DNA from: Polaribacter dokdonensis | Lineage (GTDB): Bacteria > Bacteroidota > Bacteroidia > Flavobacteriales > Flavobacteriaceae | DNA: 64,000 nucleotides | Assembly: GCF_024362345.1 (NCBI RefSeq) | Contig: NZ_CP101505.1 | Location: 950,001-1,014,000 of the forward strand | Direction of reading: 5' to 3' | Made by a program: the position numbers and the translations under genes | In this document: one piece after another, positions 42,844 through 51,111 of the stretch | Layout of the letters: every line of letters begins with the position of its first letter | Numbering within the stretch: the stretch's first letter is position 1 | The notes under the pieces: generated by a model | Database searches by the model: none | Seen by the model: only the letters and a program-made list of their open reading frames with translations | What the model was told of the DNA's origin: nothing

Positions 42844-43500
42844 TTAACTTCTTAAGCTTTCTATATCTGTCATCAATTCTTCTAGTTTTTTGAATATTCT
42901 TCCATAAACGATGTTTAAATCCCATTTATAAATTCGACCTCCAACAAGGAATAGCAAAACCAAGATGACTGCCACGATAACAATTCCGATGAGTGGGATT
43001 CCAAATATTAAATAGGTATCTGGAAAACCAACAAGTATTTCATCTACAAGCCGTTCACCCAAAGGCATGCCTTCGGCATCTTTAAACCAAAAGCCTAAAA
43101 CCAATGACATAAATATAATTGGGTACAAAAATCTTGACATTTTTTTATTGATTGCGACCTGCTTTTGTATCCACTCATTAAATGACTTTAAATATTGATA
43201 ACTACTTGCACCTTTGTCAATTTTTTCTAATCCATTTAATAACATCTTATTAATAAACACAAGAACTGAAAGAGTAATAAAAAATATAACACCTGTTATT
43301 GGTATGCCAACAAAAAATGAGACAATTAAAAAGATAAATGAGAATGCTATAATTGCAATCAAATTTATTTTAAACATACGTTTAAATTTATCAATAATAT
43401 GAATTGATTTTTGGTTGTAAAGGTTGTTTATTTTTGGTGCTACTAATGCGTCACTCTTGAGAAAACCTTCTTTCCAAATGTTTTCAATTGATTTTTCCAT
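42844..43500 (-). CDS. Membrane protein coupled to a sigma factor, possible anti-sigma
   Basis: A 218-residue protein with a cytosolic N-terminal region of about 40 residues, a pair of membrane helices (about 45-90) and another pair (about 125-145 and 170-195). Its start overlaps the end of the ECF sigma factor gene by 17 bp, which is the classic position of an anti-sigma factor. No zinc-binding anti-sigma motif is seen, so the role is inferred from position only. Confidence 0.72.
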   Translation of the reverse strand: MEKSIENIWKEGFLKSDALVAPKINNLYNQKSIHIIDKFKRMFKINLIAIIAFSFIFLIVSFFVGIPITGVIFFITLSVLVFINKMLLNGLEKIDKGASSYQYLKSFNEWIQKQVAINKKMSRFLYPIIFMSLVLGFWFKDAEGMPLGERLVDEILVGFPDTYLIFGIPLIGIVIVAVILVLLFLVGGRIYKWDLNIVYGRIFKKLEELMTDIESLRS

Positions 43501-43975
43501 CTAATAATTTTTTTAATCTAGTTTTAATTCTTTTAACACGTACACCAATATTATTTGGGTTCGTTCCTATAATTTCAGCAATTTCCTTTTGCGATTTTTC
43601 TTCCAAATAAAGCATGATAACGGCTCTATCTATTTCCGATAGTTTTCTTATGGCATCATATAATAAATTTAGAGATTCGTCTGAAAACGCGTAGTTGTTT
43701 TCGGTTTCTTCAGCAGTTATAGAATCAGACACAAAATGCTGAACATTGTTTTTCTTTTTCTTAAGTAAGGTTAAACAGACGTTTAATGAAATGCGATACA
43801 CCCAAGTGCTCCATTGCGATTCTTCGCGAAAATTGTCTTTACTCCTCCAGATTTGTAAACACACTTCTTGGTAATAGTCTTCAAAATCTTGTTGTGAACT
43901 GGTGTAAGCTCGACATAATTTGATAATTATTCCTGCGAATGGTAAAATGGATGTGTTGTAAAAATAGCTACTCAA
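43484..43975 (-). CDS. ECF-type RNA polymerase sigma factor
   Basis: A 163-residue sigma-70 family protein. Region 2 is visible as QDFEDYYQEVCLQIWRSKDN with the DxxQEVxLxIW core. Region 4 follows with LSEIDRAVIMLYLEEKSQKEIAEIIG and NPNNIGVRVKRIKTRLKKLL. The length is standard for the ECF group. It heads a short operon with a membrane protein that may hold it at the membrane, and it is downstream of the pair-2 LytTR gene on the same strand. Confidence 0.9.
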   Translation of the reverse strand: MSSYFYNTSILPFAGIIIKLCRAYTSSQQDFEDYYQEVCLQIWRSKDNFREESQWSTWVYRISLNVCLTLLKKKKNNVQHFVSDSITAEETENNYAFSDESLNLLYDAIRKLSEIDRAVIMLYLEEKSQKEIAEIIGTNPNNIGVRVKRIKTRLKKLLDGKIN

Positions 43976-44040
43976 TACTGTTGTTTTATTGGTTAGTGGC
44001 TTAAATTAGGAATTATTACAGGTTAATGTCAAAATTGATT

Positions 44041-44739
44041 TTATTTTATTAATCGATTTACATTAAGCTTATACATTTTCCCTATTGGAATTTTGTGATT
44101 CCTTAGATGTATTCTATTACCTTCAATTAATTCTATTTTATCTATTGAGATAATAAAAGATTTGTGAATCCTTATAAATTGTGTCTCTGGTAAATTATGT
44201 GTAAAGGATGTTAGCGTTTGATGAGAAACAATCACTTTATCAACCATATTAATTTTTACATAGTTTCCATAGGCTTCTAAAAACAGAATGTCCTTTAACT
44301 TTATCTGGTAGTATTTTTTATCTTCCTTTATAAAAATCTTAGTGTCTTCTATGGTTTCCGTATTTTGTATTGGGCTGGCTTTAATTGATAATGCATCGGA
44401 AACTTTACTAACAGATTTTACAAAACGACTGAAATTAAATGGTTTTAATAAATAATCGTCAATATTCAATTCATAACCTTCTAAGGCAAATTCCTTGTAG
44501 GCTGTAGTAATGATAATTTTTGGCGGATTAGAAAGTGTTTTTAAAAACTCTAAACCAGAAAGCTTTGGCATATTTATATCTAAAAAAATAAGGTCAATAG
44601 AATGCTTATTTAAATAGTCTAGGGCTTCAAAAGCATTATAACAACTTTTTTGGAATGATAGATAAGACAAATTACTCGCATAATCTTTAATATTATCATG
44701 AGAGGCAGTTTCGTCGTCTACAATTATATATTTTATCAT
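44041..44739 (-). CDS. LytTR-family response regulator (pair 2)
   Basis: A 232-residue regulator with receiver acidic pair D8-D9, phospho-acceptor D54 in IFLDINMPKLSG, and the lysine in YLLKPFNFSRFV; the LytTR domain covers about residues 130-231 (DILFLEAYGNYVKINMVDKV, FIRIHKSFIISIDKIELIEG). Its ATG overlaps the kinase stop as ATGA. LytTR consensus half-sites in the 45.72-45.92 kb divergent region are its probable binding sites, so it would control its own operon and the serine hydrolase at 45.9 kb. Confidence 0.92.
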   Translation of the reverse strand: MIKYIIVDDETASHDNIKDYASNLSYLSFQKSCYNAFEALDYLNKHSIDLIFLDINMPKLSGLEFLKTLSNPPKIIITTAYKEFALEGYELNIDDYLLKPFNFSRFVKSVSKVSDALSIKASPIQNTETIEDTKIFIKEDKKYYQIKLKDILFLEAYGNYVKINMVDKVIVSHQTLTSFTHNLPETQFIRIHKSFIISIDKIELIEGNRIHLRNHKIPIGKMYKLNVNRLIK

Positions 44740-45689
44740 TTCTTATATATATCTAATGTTGTTGAATAGGTGTTTTCTTCAATTTTATTATACAATTGAT
44801 GTGTGTTTGGATATAATAAATTTAAGCGATCTTTTAAATTTTCGAGCCCAATACCTTTGTCTTCTGATGATTCTTCAGCATCATAATTGTTTTTAACTGT
44901 GAAACTTATTTTATTTTCATCTTCAATAAGTTGTAAATGAACAAATGCATTATCTGTTGCTTTTTCAATGCCATGTTTAAAAGCATTTTCTAGCAAGATA
45001 ATGAATAACAAAGGTGCCACTTTTGTTTCTGGATTTTTAATTGATTTTTCAAAATTCACATCAATGTCTTTATGGTATCTGGCAGTTTGTAAATCAATAA
45101 AATTTATTAAATAATCTATTTCATCTTTTAACTGCACGTTTTCCTTTCCGCTATCGTAAATAGTGAATCGCATTAAATCTGATAATTTTAGGACATAGTC
45201 TTGAGCTGCATCAGCATCCTTTTTTATTAAGGCATACAAATTGTTAAGTGTGTTAAAGAAAAAATGAGGATTTATTTGATTTTTTAATAGCATCAATTCG
45301 GCTTCTAATTTATCCTTTTTAAGTTTTTGAATACTTTTTCGGTATTCGTAGGTCCAATAGAAAATTAAATAAGCAACTGCAATTGCTAAAAGAATTCTTA
45401 CGCTATTCTTTAGAAAGCCTCCATCTAAATCTGTAGTAGCATCAATAGCAAATATTAAAAGCGGAATACTTATTCCTAAAAAGAGATATTTTAATCGAAG
45501 GTTAGAAGTCCCAAATTTTATTTTTTCAGTTTGAAAGAGATAATTCAAAAGGGTGTAAAAGACTACTAAACCCAATGAACTTGAAAGCACTGCGAATATT
45601 TCGCTTTGAGCGTTTCTTAAGATTAGCATCAATACAAGGATGATGCCTGATACAATTGCCGATGTTTTAAATAGTTTTTTTTGTGTCAT
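44736..45689 (-). CDS. LytS-type sensor histidine kinase (pair 2)
   Basis: A 317-residue kinase with four membrane helices (about residues 8-26, 30-48, 62-80 and 90-110) and no large extracytoplasmic domain. The histidine lies in LLKNQINPHFFFNTLNNLYA, followed by PLLFIILLENAFKHGIEKA and GIGLENLKDRLNLLYP. I chose the ATG at 45689 (MTQKKLFK), because an upstream ATG at 45719 would fall within the predicted promoter at 45717-45724. It is translationally coupled to the pair-2 LytTR gene. Confidence 0.9.
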   Translation of the reverse strand: MTQKKLFKTSAIVSGIILVLMLILRNAQSEIFAVLSSSLGLVVFYTLLNYLFQTEKIKFGTSNLRLKYLFLGISIPLLIFAIDATTDLDGGFLKNSVRILLAIAVAYLIFYWTYEYRKSIQKLKKDKLEAELMLLKNQINPHFFFNTLNNLYALIKKDADAAQDYVLKLSDLMRFTIYDSGKENVQLKDEIDYLINFIDLQTARYHKDIDVNFEKSIKNPETKVAPLLFIILLENAFKHGIEKATDNAFVHLQLIEDENKISFTVKNNYDAEESSEDKGIGLENLKDRLNLLYPNTHQLYNKIEENTYSTTLDIYKK

Positions 45690-45716
45690 GTTTTCTAATT
45701 GTTTATGATTTTGACA

Positions 45717-45724
45717 CAAATCTA
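45717..45724 (-). promoter_or_regulatory. Predicted -7 box of the LytS/LytTR pair-2 operon
   Basis: TAGATTTG on the minus strand matches TAnnTTTG exactly. The predicted transcription start lies about 20 bp before the chosen kinase start codon. Confidence 0.6.
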
Positions 45725-45756
45725 TATTGCATATTCAAGGTTACAATTTTTATTTT

Positions 45757-45786
45757 ATGAACGTCTCTTATCATATTGTAAACGTA
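45757..45786 (-). promoter_or_regulatory. Pair of LytTR half-sites upstream of the pair-2 operon
   Basis: On the minus strand two 9-mers, TACGTTTAC (45778-45786) and GACGTTCAT (45757-45765), each match 8 of 9 positions of the published LytTR half-site [TA][AC][CA]GTTN[AG][TG]. They are direct repeats 12 bp apart, exactly the reported spacing, and lie about 35-70 bp upstream of the -7 box of the LytS/LytTR operon. Confidence 0.72.
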
Positions 45787-45847
45787 TCAAATTTATTGAT
45801 AAAGATACTTTAAATATCATTATGAGTTGATTACCATTTGATACGTT
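45781..45847. repeat. 12-bp perfect inverted repeat in the divergent control region
   Basis: AACGTATCAAAT (45781-45792) is mirrored by ATTTGATACGTT (45836-45847), 43 bp apart. Each arm contains one LytTR half-site, so the repeat arises from sites on opposite strands serving the two divergent promoters. Confidence 0.8.
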
Positions 45848-45850
45848 AAC
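45842..45850 (+). promoter_or_regulatory. LytTR half-site upstream of the serine hydrolase
   Basis: TACGTTAAC matches the LytTR half-site consensus at 8 of 9 positions. It lies 37 bp upstream of the -7 box at 45888, an activator-like distance on the helix. Confidence 0.55.
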
Positions 45851-45887
45851 TTCATCAAAATAATTCTAAATGACGAATATTCAGTTC

Positions 45888-45895
45888 TAGGTTTG
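45888..45895 (+). promoter_or_regulatory. Predicted -7 box of the third serine hydrolase
   Basis: TAGGTTTG matches TAnnTTTG exactly, 25 bp upstream of the start codon. Confidence 0.6.
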
Positions 45896-45919
45896 CATCA
45901 AATTTAAAACTAAATACAT

Positions 45920-47008
45920 ATGAAAACTTTAATTACAATTATTACAATGGCATTATCGACCTTATTCGTAAATGCACAAATGACAGCTGAAAAGGAGCTA
46001 CAAAAAGCTTTAGATGAATCTACAGCTATTGCTTTGAAAAAACATAATGTTCCTGGTATGGCAATCGCAATTATTAAAAATGATCAAGTGATTATTAAAA
46101 AAGGATATGGATTTTCTGATATAAAAAGCGGAGAAACACCTAGCAGTACAACAGGATTTAATATTGGATCTATATCAAAAATGTTTACTGCTTGGGGAAT
46201 TATGAAATTAGTAGAAGAAGGAAGTCTTCGATTAGACGCTCCTGCTTCCAATTATATTTCAGGTTGGAAATTGCCAGCTAGTGAGTTTGATGCTAATAAA
46301 GTAACCATTAGAAATTTATTGCAGCATACAGCAGGTTTATCTGTACATGGTTATAATGGGTATGAATCTAAAAATGAATTAACATCCATTAGGCAATCGC
46401 TATCTGGAACTTCCAATCCAGATGAAGCCGTAAAGCTTATAATGGAGCCTGAAAGTAAATGGCAATATTCTGGTGGAGGTTATTCTATACTGCAACTTGT
46501 CATAGAAGAGGTAAGTGGTAACTCGTTTGCAGACTACATGCAAAAAAGCATATTTAAACCTTTAAAAATGAAGCATACGAGTTTCGATATCAATAAAAAG
46601 ATATTAAAAAATTCTGCTAAAGCGTATGATGAAGAAGCAAAGGAAATACCGTTGCGCCTTTTTAATGCTCAAGCAGCAGCGGGTTTGCATACAACCATAG
46701 ATGATCTAATTCTATTTGCAAAAGCATCATTTTCAAGAAATCCTGTTTTGTCAGAAGAAAGCATTGCTCTTTTAATAGAACCTACCGAACTATCAAAAGG
46801 GAATTACGGAATGGGTTATATGGAAATGAATCGTTTTGGAGATTTCACATTGAACGGTCATGGAGGTTCTAACGAAGGTTGGCAATCTGGTTTTATGCTC
46901 GATTTTAAATCAAAATCTGGTATTATTATACTTACCAATGGCTCTAATGGAAGGAATGTCTTATTTGGAAGTATGAAAGATTGGGCTCAATGGCATGGAA
47001 GTAACTAA
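45920..47008 (+). CDS. Class C beta-lactamase-like serine hydrolase (third of four)
   Basis: A 362-residue exported enzyme with a signal peptide ending near VNAQ (residue 20). The catalytic serine is S84 in NIGSISKMFTAWG (S-I-S-K87), the tyrosine motif is WQYSGGGYSIL, and the third motif is HGGSNEGWQSG. A protein of this kind could be a D-aminopeptidase, esterase or beta-lactamase. It is divergent from the pair-2 LytS/LytTR operon with LytTR half-sites between, so it is probably a regulated output of that system. A strong terminator follows. Confidence 0.92.
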   Translation: MKTLITIITMALSTLFVNAQMTAEKELQKALDESTAIALKKHNVPGMAIAIIKNDQVIIKKGYGFSDIKSGETPSSTTGFNIGSISKMFTAWGIMKLVEEGSLRLDAPASNYISGWKLPASEFDANKVTIRNLLQHTAGLSVHGYNGYESKNELTSIRQSLSGTSNPDEAVKLIMEPESKWQYSGGGYSILQLVIEEVSGNSFADYMQKSIFKPLKMKHTSFDINKKILKNSAKAYDEEAKEIPLRLFNAQAAAGLHTTIDDLILFAKASFSRNPVLSEESIALLIEPTELSKGNYGMGYMEMNRFGDFTLNGHGGSNEGWQSGFMLDFKSKSGIIILTNGSNGRNVLFGSMKDWAQWHGSN

Positions 47009-47029
47009 TTATATTTCTTTTTATTTAAG

Positions 47030-47066
47030 CAGTGAATGACTAATCTAGAGGCATTCACTGTTTTTG
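47030..47066 (+). terminator. Terminator of the third serine hydrolase
   Basis: CAGTGAATG and CATTCACTG form a perfect 9-bp stem followed by TTTTTG. Confidence 0.82.
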
Positions 47067-47226
47067 CGCGTAATGTGCTACAACGGTTGTGTATATAAAA
47101 AGTGCGATTGACTAAATGCACATATCTTTCAAACGTGATTGTTTTTTTAAAAATAGGGTTGAACTCAAAGATAGCCAAATCTTGAGCATTTTTTATATAC
47201 GTCTTAAGTTTGTCTTTTAATAAATT
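47067..47226. other. Intergenic segment with a cassette-type near-palindrome
   Basis: Holds CTACAACGGTTGTG near 47079-47093, a near-palindrome of the kind frequent between flavobacterial accessory genes, then AT-rich DNA without a gene. Together with the following segment it makes about 400 bp without a complete gene. Confidence 0.45.
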
Positions 47227-47414
47227 TGATGTTTAATCAGAAAGAATAAAAGAGAGAATTAAGGTTAATATATACGGTGAAGCTTACGACTTCGACAACA
47301 CTGATAATCCTCTCTCTTTTCTACTTTATATCACGTTCAGTTCTGTGAGACCTAGATCTCGATTTTAAGTTGTTGTGAGTATAAGTAGCTTATTCTTTCA
47401 TAAATAATTTACTT
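47227..47414 (+). ncRNA. Possible bridge-RNA region of an IS110-family left end
   Basis: IS110 elements carry a non-coding region between the left end and the transposase that encodes the bridge RNA. Here the 188 bp before the transposase stump hold AAAGAGAG (near 47247) pairing with CTCTCTTTT (near 47312-47320), enclosing a second, smaller hairpin with the loop ACGAC between GTGAAGCTT and TTCGACAACAC. The element end itself cannot be fixed from this single copy, so both the boundaries and the assignment are provisional. Confidence 0.4.
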
Positions 47415-47729
47415 ATGAATAAATATAGTGAAACTTTTGGAATTGACATCAGCAAAGATGTTTTTGATGTTTATGGCAGTACTCAAGGTCATTTACAGTT
47501 TAAAAATACAGAATCAGGTTTTAAGAATTTTCAAAAATTATTAAGTAAAGATAGCTTAATAGTTATGGAAGCTACAGGTTATTATCATTACAGGTTTGCT
47601 CAATATCTCTATCATCAAGGTTTTGTAGTTTCTGTAGTAAACCCTTTATCTATAAAGCGTTTTATACAAATGAAATTAGCAAAAGTAAAGACAGATAAGG
47701 GTGATGTAAAGTCAATTCTTTATCTCTAA
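47415..47729 (+). pseudogene. IS110-family transposase, 5' fragment
   Basis: A 104-residue N-terminal piece of a DEDD transposase. The RuvC-like acidic residues D11 (FGIDISKDVFDVY), E52 (VMEATGYYHY) and D94/D97 (KTDKGDV) are all present. The frame stops four codons after the last of them, and the C-terminal serine-containing domain of the family is absent. It ends 4 bp inside the convergent CPBP gene, so the right part of the element was lost at this junction. It cannot be active alone. Confidence 0.88.
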
Positions 47730-48442
47730 CTTATAACGCCATCATTTAGATATAATCCAATAAGACTAAGAGAGTTAATAATTCCATGTGCAATTATTAT
47801 AGGAAAAAGTTTTCGCTTAATTATAAAATAGACTGAACCAAATATTAGGGCAATACAACCAGTAGCAATAACACCTGCTAGTCCTTGGTAAATATGTAGC
47901 ATTCCAAATATTATAGTATGAATAATTAATGCTATAATTATTCCCAATTTATTATTTCCAGTAAAATCGATCAATCTATTTAGTAAATATCCGCGAAATA
48001 ACAATTCTTCACCTAACGCTGCACCAAACCAAACAACTGTAATTAGGTAGACTATAAACACAAGAGGTTTTCCCATAAAAAAGGCAAATCTATCTGCTAC
48101 ATCTGCTGGATTCGTTAGACCGAAACTTTCCAATGTTGGTTTCACTATGAATCCCATAATTGAAAATACTAGTGTTACAATTCCAATTGCTATTAATATA
48201 TTAATCAACCAATTTTTTATGCCTATTGGAAACTGAAATCCAAATTCTTTCCATTTTAGTTTTTTTTGTTTCATTAAAACTGTACTAACTATAATTCCGC
48301 ACCAAATTGCTATTGAGCCAGCACCAATCAAGTTGAAATAATCTGCAAGGTATTTTATGCTCAATATTGTAAGGAATACAATTGCTATTTCTAAAAGAAT
48401 TTTAATATTAAAAGATTTCTTTTGTTGTTCTATATTATTCAT
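47726..48442 (-). CDS. CPBP-family intramembrane metalloprotease (second)
   Basis: A 238-residue polytopic protein with the CPBP motifs: the glutamate pair in ALGEELLFRGYLLNRL, histidine in IIFGMLHIYQGLAG and the C-terminal HGIINSLSL. About seven membrane helices are apparent. It is divergent from a TetR regulator with paired operator-like repeats between, so it is likely repressed by that regulator. Its last codons overlap the IS110 stump. Confidence 0.9.
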   Translation of the reverse strand: MNNIEQQKKSFNIKILLEIAIVFLTILSIKYLADYFNLIGAGSIAIWCGIIVSTVLMKQKKLKWKEFGFQFPIGIKNWLINILIAIGIVTLVFSIMGFIVKPTLESFGLTNPADVADRFAFFMGKPLVFIVYLITVVWFGAALGEELLFRGYLLNRLIDFTGNNKLGIIIALIIHTIIFGMLHIYQGLAGVIATGCIALIFGSVYFIIKRKLFPIIIAHGIINSLSLIGLYLNDGVIS

Positions 48443-48464
48443 CTAATTGTTTTTTTTTGTAATT

Positions 48465-48513
48465 TTAGGACAAATTTACTAATAATAATTTAAATTAGGA
48501 CAAGTTTACTAAT
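48465..48513 (+). promoter_or_regulatory. Two operator-like direct repeats, 30 bp apart, between CPBP and TetR genes
   Basis: TTAGGACAAATTTACTAAT starts at 48465 and TTAGGACAAGTTTACTAAT at 48495. Each copy is a partial palindrome (TTAG...CTAA ends), and the second runs into the TetR start codon. This is the position and form expected for operators of the TetR protein acting on both divergent genes. Confidence 0.8.
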
Positions 48514-49141
48514 GAAATCGACAAAAGAAAAAATATTGGATAATTCAAGGCACTTATTTAATGAGCAATCTTATAGTTCAGTAACTATTAGAATGATTGC
48601 AAAATCATTAAAGATGAGTTCAGGGAATTTAAATTATCATTTTAAAAAACGTGAAGAAATTTTGGAGGCTTTATATTTTGAAATGACAAAAGAATTTGAC
48701 TATAGACTCTTAAATTTCCCTAAGATGGAAGTTTCTATAAATCAAATAAAAATTGAGATTAAGTTAACGATGAAGCGAATGATTGATTATCAATTTTTCT
48801 GGACAGACTTATTTAATATCATAAATTTAAATGATAATATAAAAACACATTTTCATAAAATATATGATGCACGATTTGAGAGTTATATCTTTTTATTTAC
48901 TCAATTAAAAAAGAATAAATTAATGAAAGTATCTATACTGGATTGGGAATGCCAAAATCTTGCCGAACAAATGATTGTTTATAGTAATACTTGGTTGTAT
49001 TCTACCGTATTATATGGAGGGAGAATTAATGAGAGTATAATAGAAAAAAAAGCAAATACTTTATTAAGTATTCTTTATCCTTATCTTACTGTAAAAGGAA
49101 AGAAAGAATTTTATAAAATTATAGATTCTAATAAAAGATAA
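48512..49141 (+). CDS. TetR/AcrR-family repressor
   Basis: A 209-residue regulator. The N-terminal HTH is typical: KEKILDNSRHLFNEQSYSSV and IRMIAKSLKMSSGNLNYHFK (residues about 5-47), with the NYHFKKREEIL continuation. The C-terminal 150 residues are a helical ligand-binding domain without clear family similarity. It is divergent from the CPBP protease gene and shares two spaced repeats with it, so it probably represses both. Confidence 0.92.
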   Translation: MKSTKEKILDNSRHLFNEQSYSSVTIRMIAKSLKMSSGNLNYHFKKREEILEALYFEMTKEFDYRLLNFPKMEVSINQIKIEIKLTMKRMIDYQFFWTDLFNIINLNDNIKTHFHKIYDARFESYIFLFTQLKKNKLMKVSILDWECQNLAEQMIVYSNTWLYSTVLYGGRINESIIEKKANTLLSILYPYLTVKGKKEFYKIIDSNKR

Positions 49142-49165
49142 ATCTGTTTTTTTCAATTATTATCT

Positions 49166-49354
49166 TTATGCGGTTTTTAACTTACAGTCAACTACTTTTT
49201 TGTCAACTATAGAGATACTCTCTCTTAAGGAAAGTTCTAAAAATATTGCTCCAGAAAGTCCATAGGTTAAAGCAAAAGGGCCTGAATTAAATTTTCCTTT
49301 TTCATCATCTAATGCTAGTAGCAGGTATTTATCTATCAAATTTAAATCAGTCAT
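49166..49354 (-). pseudogene. N-terminal fragment of a GPP34 (GOLPH3/VPS74-like) protein
   Basis: A 62-codon frame, beginning LNLIDKYLLLALDDEKGKFN and continuing ALTYGLSGAIFLELSLRESI, that matches the start of GPP34-domain proteins, which bind phosphoinositides in eukaryotes and are about 220 residues long in bacteria. It stops after about a quarter of the domain, 24 bp from the TetR stop, and no continuation is seen in another frame. It is a truncation product. Confidence 0.75.
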
Positions 49355-49569
49355 AACGTAAGTTGTTTAATTTATTAGTAGTTCTAAATCTAAAATTGTT
49401 ACATTCAAATTGTTAGTTTTTTAATTTAGAGATTCGATAGTCTAAAATTTATTAGTCTACTAAATTTCATTTAGAAACCTTCCAATTTTTAACTGTTTTC
49501 CATAAAAATAGTAATGTTTTTATGAGTAGCTTTTTTCAAGAACCTACCCAACGGATAGTTTTTTAATTC

Positions 49570-51036
49570 TTAAATAGAATGTTTTGTATTTTTTAATCGT
49601 ATTGAAATTATTGTAAAAAACACTAAAAAACCAAAGGACAGATAAACAATAACATCTTTAATAATAGCATATAATGTAGTAACACGTTTAGTGGGTAATG
49701 TTGCATACATAATTTTATCATTTTTATCAAAACTGCTCATTTGTGAAACCATCTCACCATAAGGTGTTATTGCAGCTGAAAGACCAAATCGTGTTGAACG
49801 CAGAACAGAATGGCCTTGTTCGACAGCTCTAAATGCAGCCATTTCAGTATGCAAAGGGTCAATACCCCTCCAATCACTAGATGGAACAAAAACTATATCA
49901 GCTCCTAATTCCTCATATCCTTTTGCCAGATATGGAAAATCATAATCATAGCAAATTGCGGCTGCTACTTTTGTTCCTTTTATATCAGCAACTTTTAAAG
50001 GTGACTTTCCCTGCACTGCAGGTTCTCCAGGTACAGGTTGATGCTTGAGATATGTATGTATAATGTTTCCTGACGAATCGATAAACTGATACTTGTTCTC
50101 ATACCTCAAAGGAGATTGTGAAATCGGTAACACATAAGAAGCGACCAAAGTGATATTGAGTTCAGCAGCTAGTTCTTTAATAGAGTTAATCCATTCCTTC
50201 TCAACTTCTGGCATTATAAATATAGCAGCTTCGTTCCACGATATTATTTTAGCACCACCTTCCGCTGCAGTTCTGGTTCGTTTAAATAATGCGGTTTTAG
50301 TCTGTTCAGTTCTTACCCCAGTTGGCAATGGTAAACCACTTGCCTTCGAGTCTGTTCCAACTGCTGCTACGGTTATAGTATCACTGCCATTTGCTTTGCT
50401 CATATCGTATCGAATGGAGCCAAAAAAAATGAAAATAAACAACATAATTAACGGAAGCTGAAATGTTGAGATAGCTGTTTTTCGTTTGATGATAATATTG
50501 GTAATTGAGACGTTAACCCAATAAATCAGAAAGCTTAGACCAGCCATACCAAACAGCGATACTGTTTGAATAAGCGATACATTATCGTGCATGGTATATG
50601 CAGCTACTCCCCAACTGGCAAGAGGTGTAAAGGTGTATTGAATCCATTCCATTATGATCATAATAGCAGGAAATAAAAACAGCGCGTATTTTTGATTTTT
50701 AAATTTACTCCAGATTAAGTAACCAGGCAGGTGAAATATACTAATTGGAATCGAGTAAAGAATTACCATCGCCAGTGGAATTGGATCGCTAATAATCTTT
50801 GTTACAACAAAGGACCAAGCCAAAACCAAAGCGAGAAAAAAGGTTAATCTTGACTTCCAGCCTTTTGTGAAACTTAGATAAATTAAAAATGGAACACTTG
50901 AAACCCAAGCCATGACTTCAATACTAAAGGTCATGTGAGTTAAGGTCATGGTAGCTACTCCAATTGCGAGAAACCATAGTGGATTAATTTTATTGATATT
51001 AAATCCTTGTTTGGTGGTACTTGAAAAGTTCTTCAT
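49570..51036 (-). CDS. Apolipoprotein N-acyltransferase-like nitrilase-fold membrane protein
   Basis: A 488-residue protein with six or seven N-terminal membrane helices (about residues 15-205) and a C-terminal helix (about 460-480) around a nitrilase-fold domain. The catalytic triad is E268 in SWNEAAIFI, K331 in YLKHQPVPGEP and C362 in AAICYDYDFP. This is the layout of Lnt, which N-acylates lipoproteins, but similarity is that of a paralogue rather than the main enzyme, and the acceptor could be another amine. It stands beside a Crp/Fnr-type regulator on the same strand. Confidence 0.85.
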   Translation of the reverse strand: MKNFSSTTKQGFNINKINPLWFLAIGVATMTLTHMTFSIEVMAWVSSVPFLIYLSFTKGWKSRLTFFLALVLAWSFVVTKIISDPIPLAMVILYSIPISIFHLPGYLIWSKFKNQKYALFLFPAIMIIMEWIQYTFTPLASWGVAAYTMHDNVSLIQTVSLFGMAGLSFLIYWVNVSITNIIIKRKTAISTFQLPLIMLFIFIFFGSIRYDMSKANGSDTITVAAVGTDSKASGLPLPTGVRTEQTKTALFKRTRTAAEGGAKIISWNEAAIFIMPEVEKEWINSIKELAAELNITLVASYVLPISQSPLRYENKYQFIDSSGNIIHTYLKHQPVPGEPAVQGKSPLKVADIKGTKVAAAICYDYDFPYLAKGYEELGADIVFVPSSDWRGIDPLHTEMAAFRAVEQGHSVLRSTRFGLSAAITPYGEMVSQMSSFDKNDKIMYATLPTKRVTTLYAIIKDVIVYLSFGFLVFFTIISIRLKNTKHSI

Positions 51037-51111
51037 CTTTCTTTGTTTTATTGACTACAAAGATTGATAACATTGATTATAAACCAATTAACATTTGTTA
51101 AAAGATACTAT

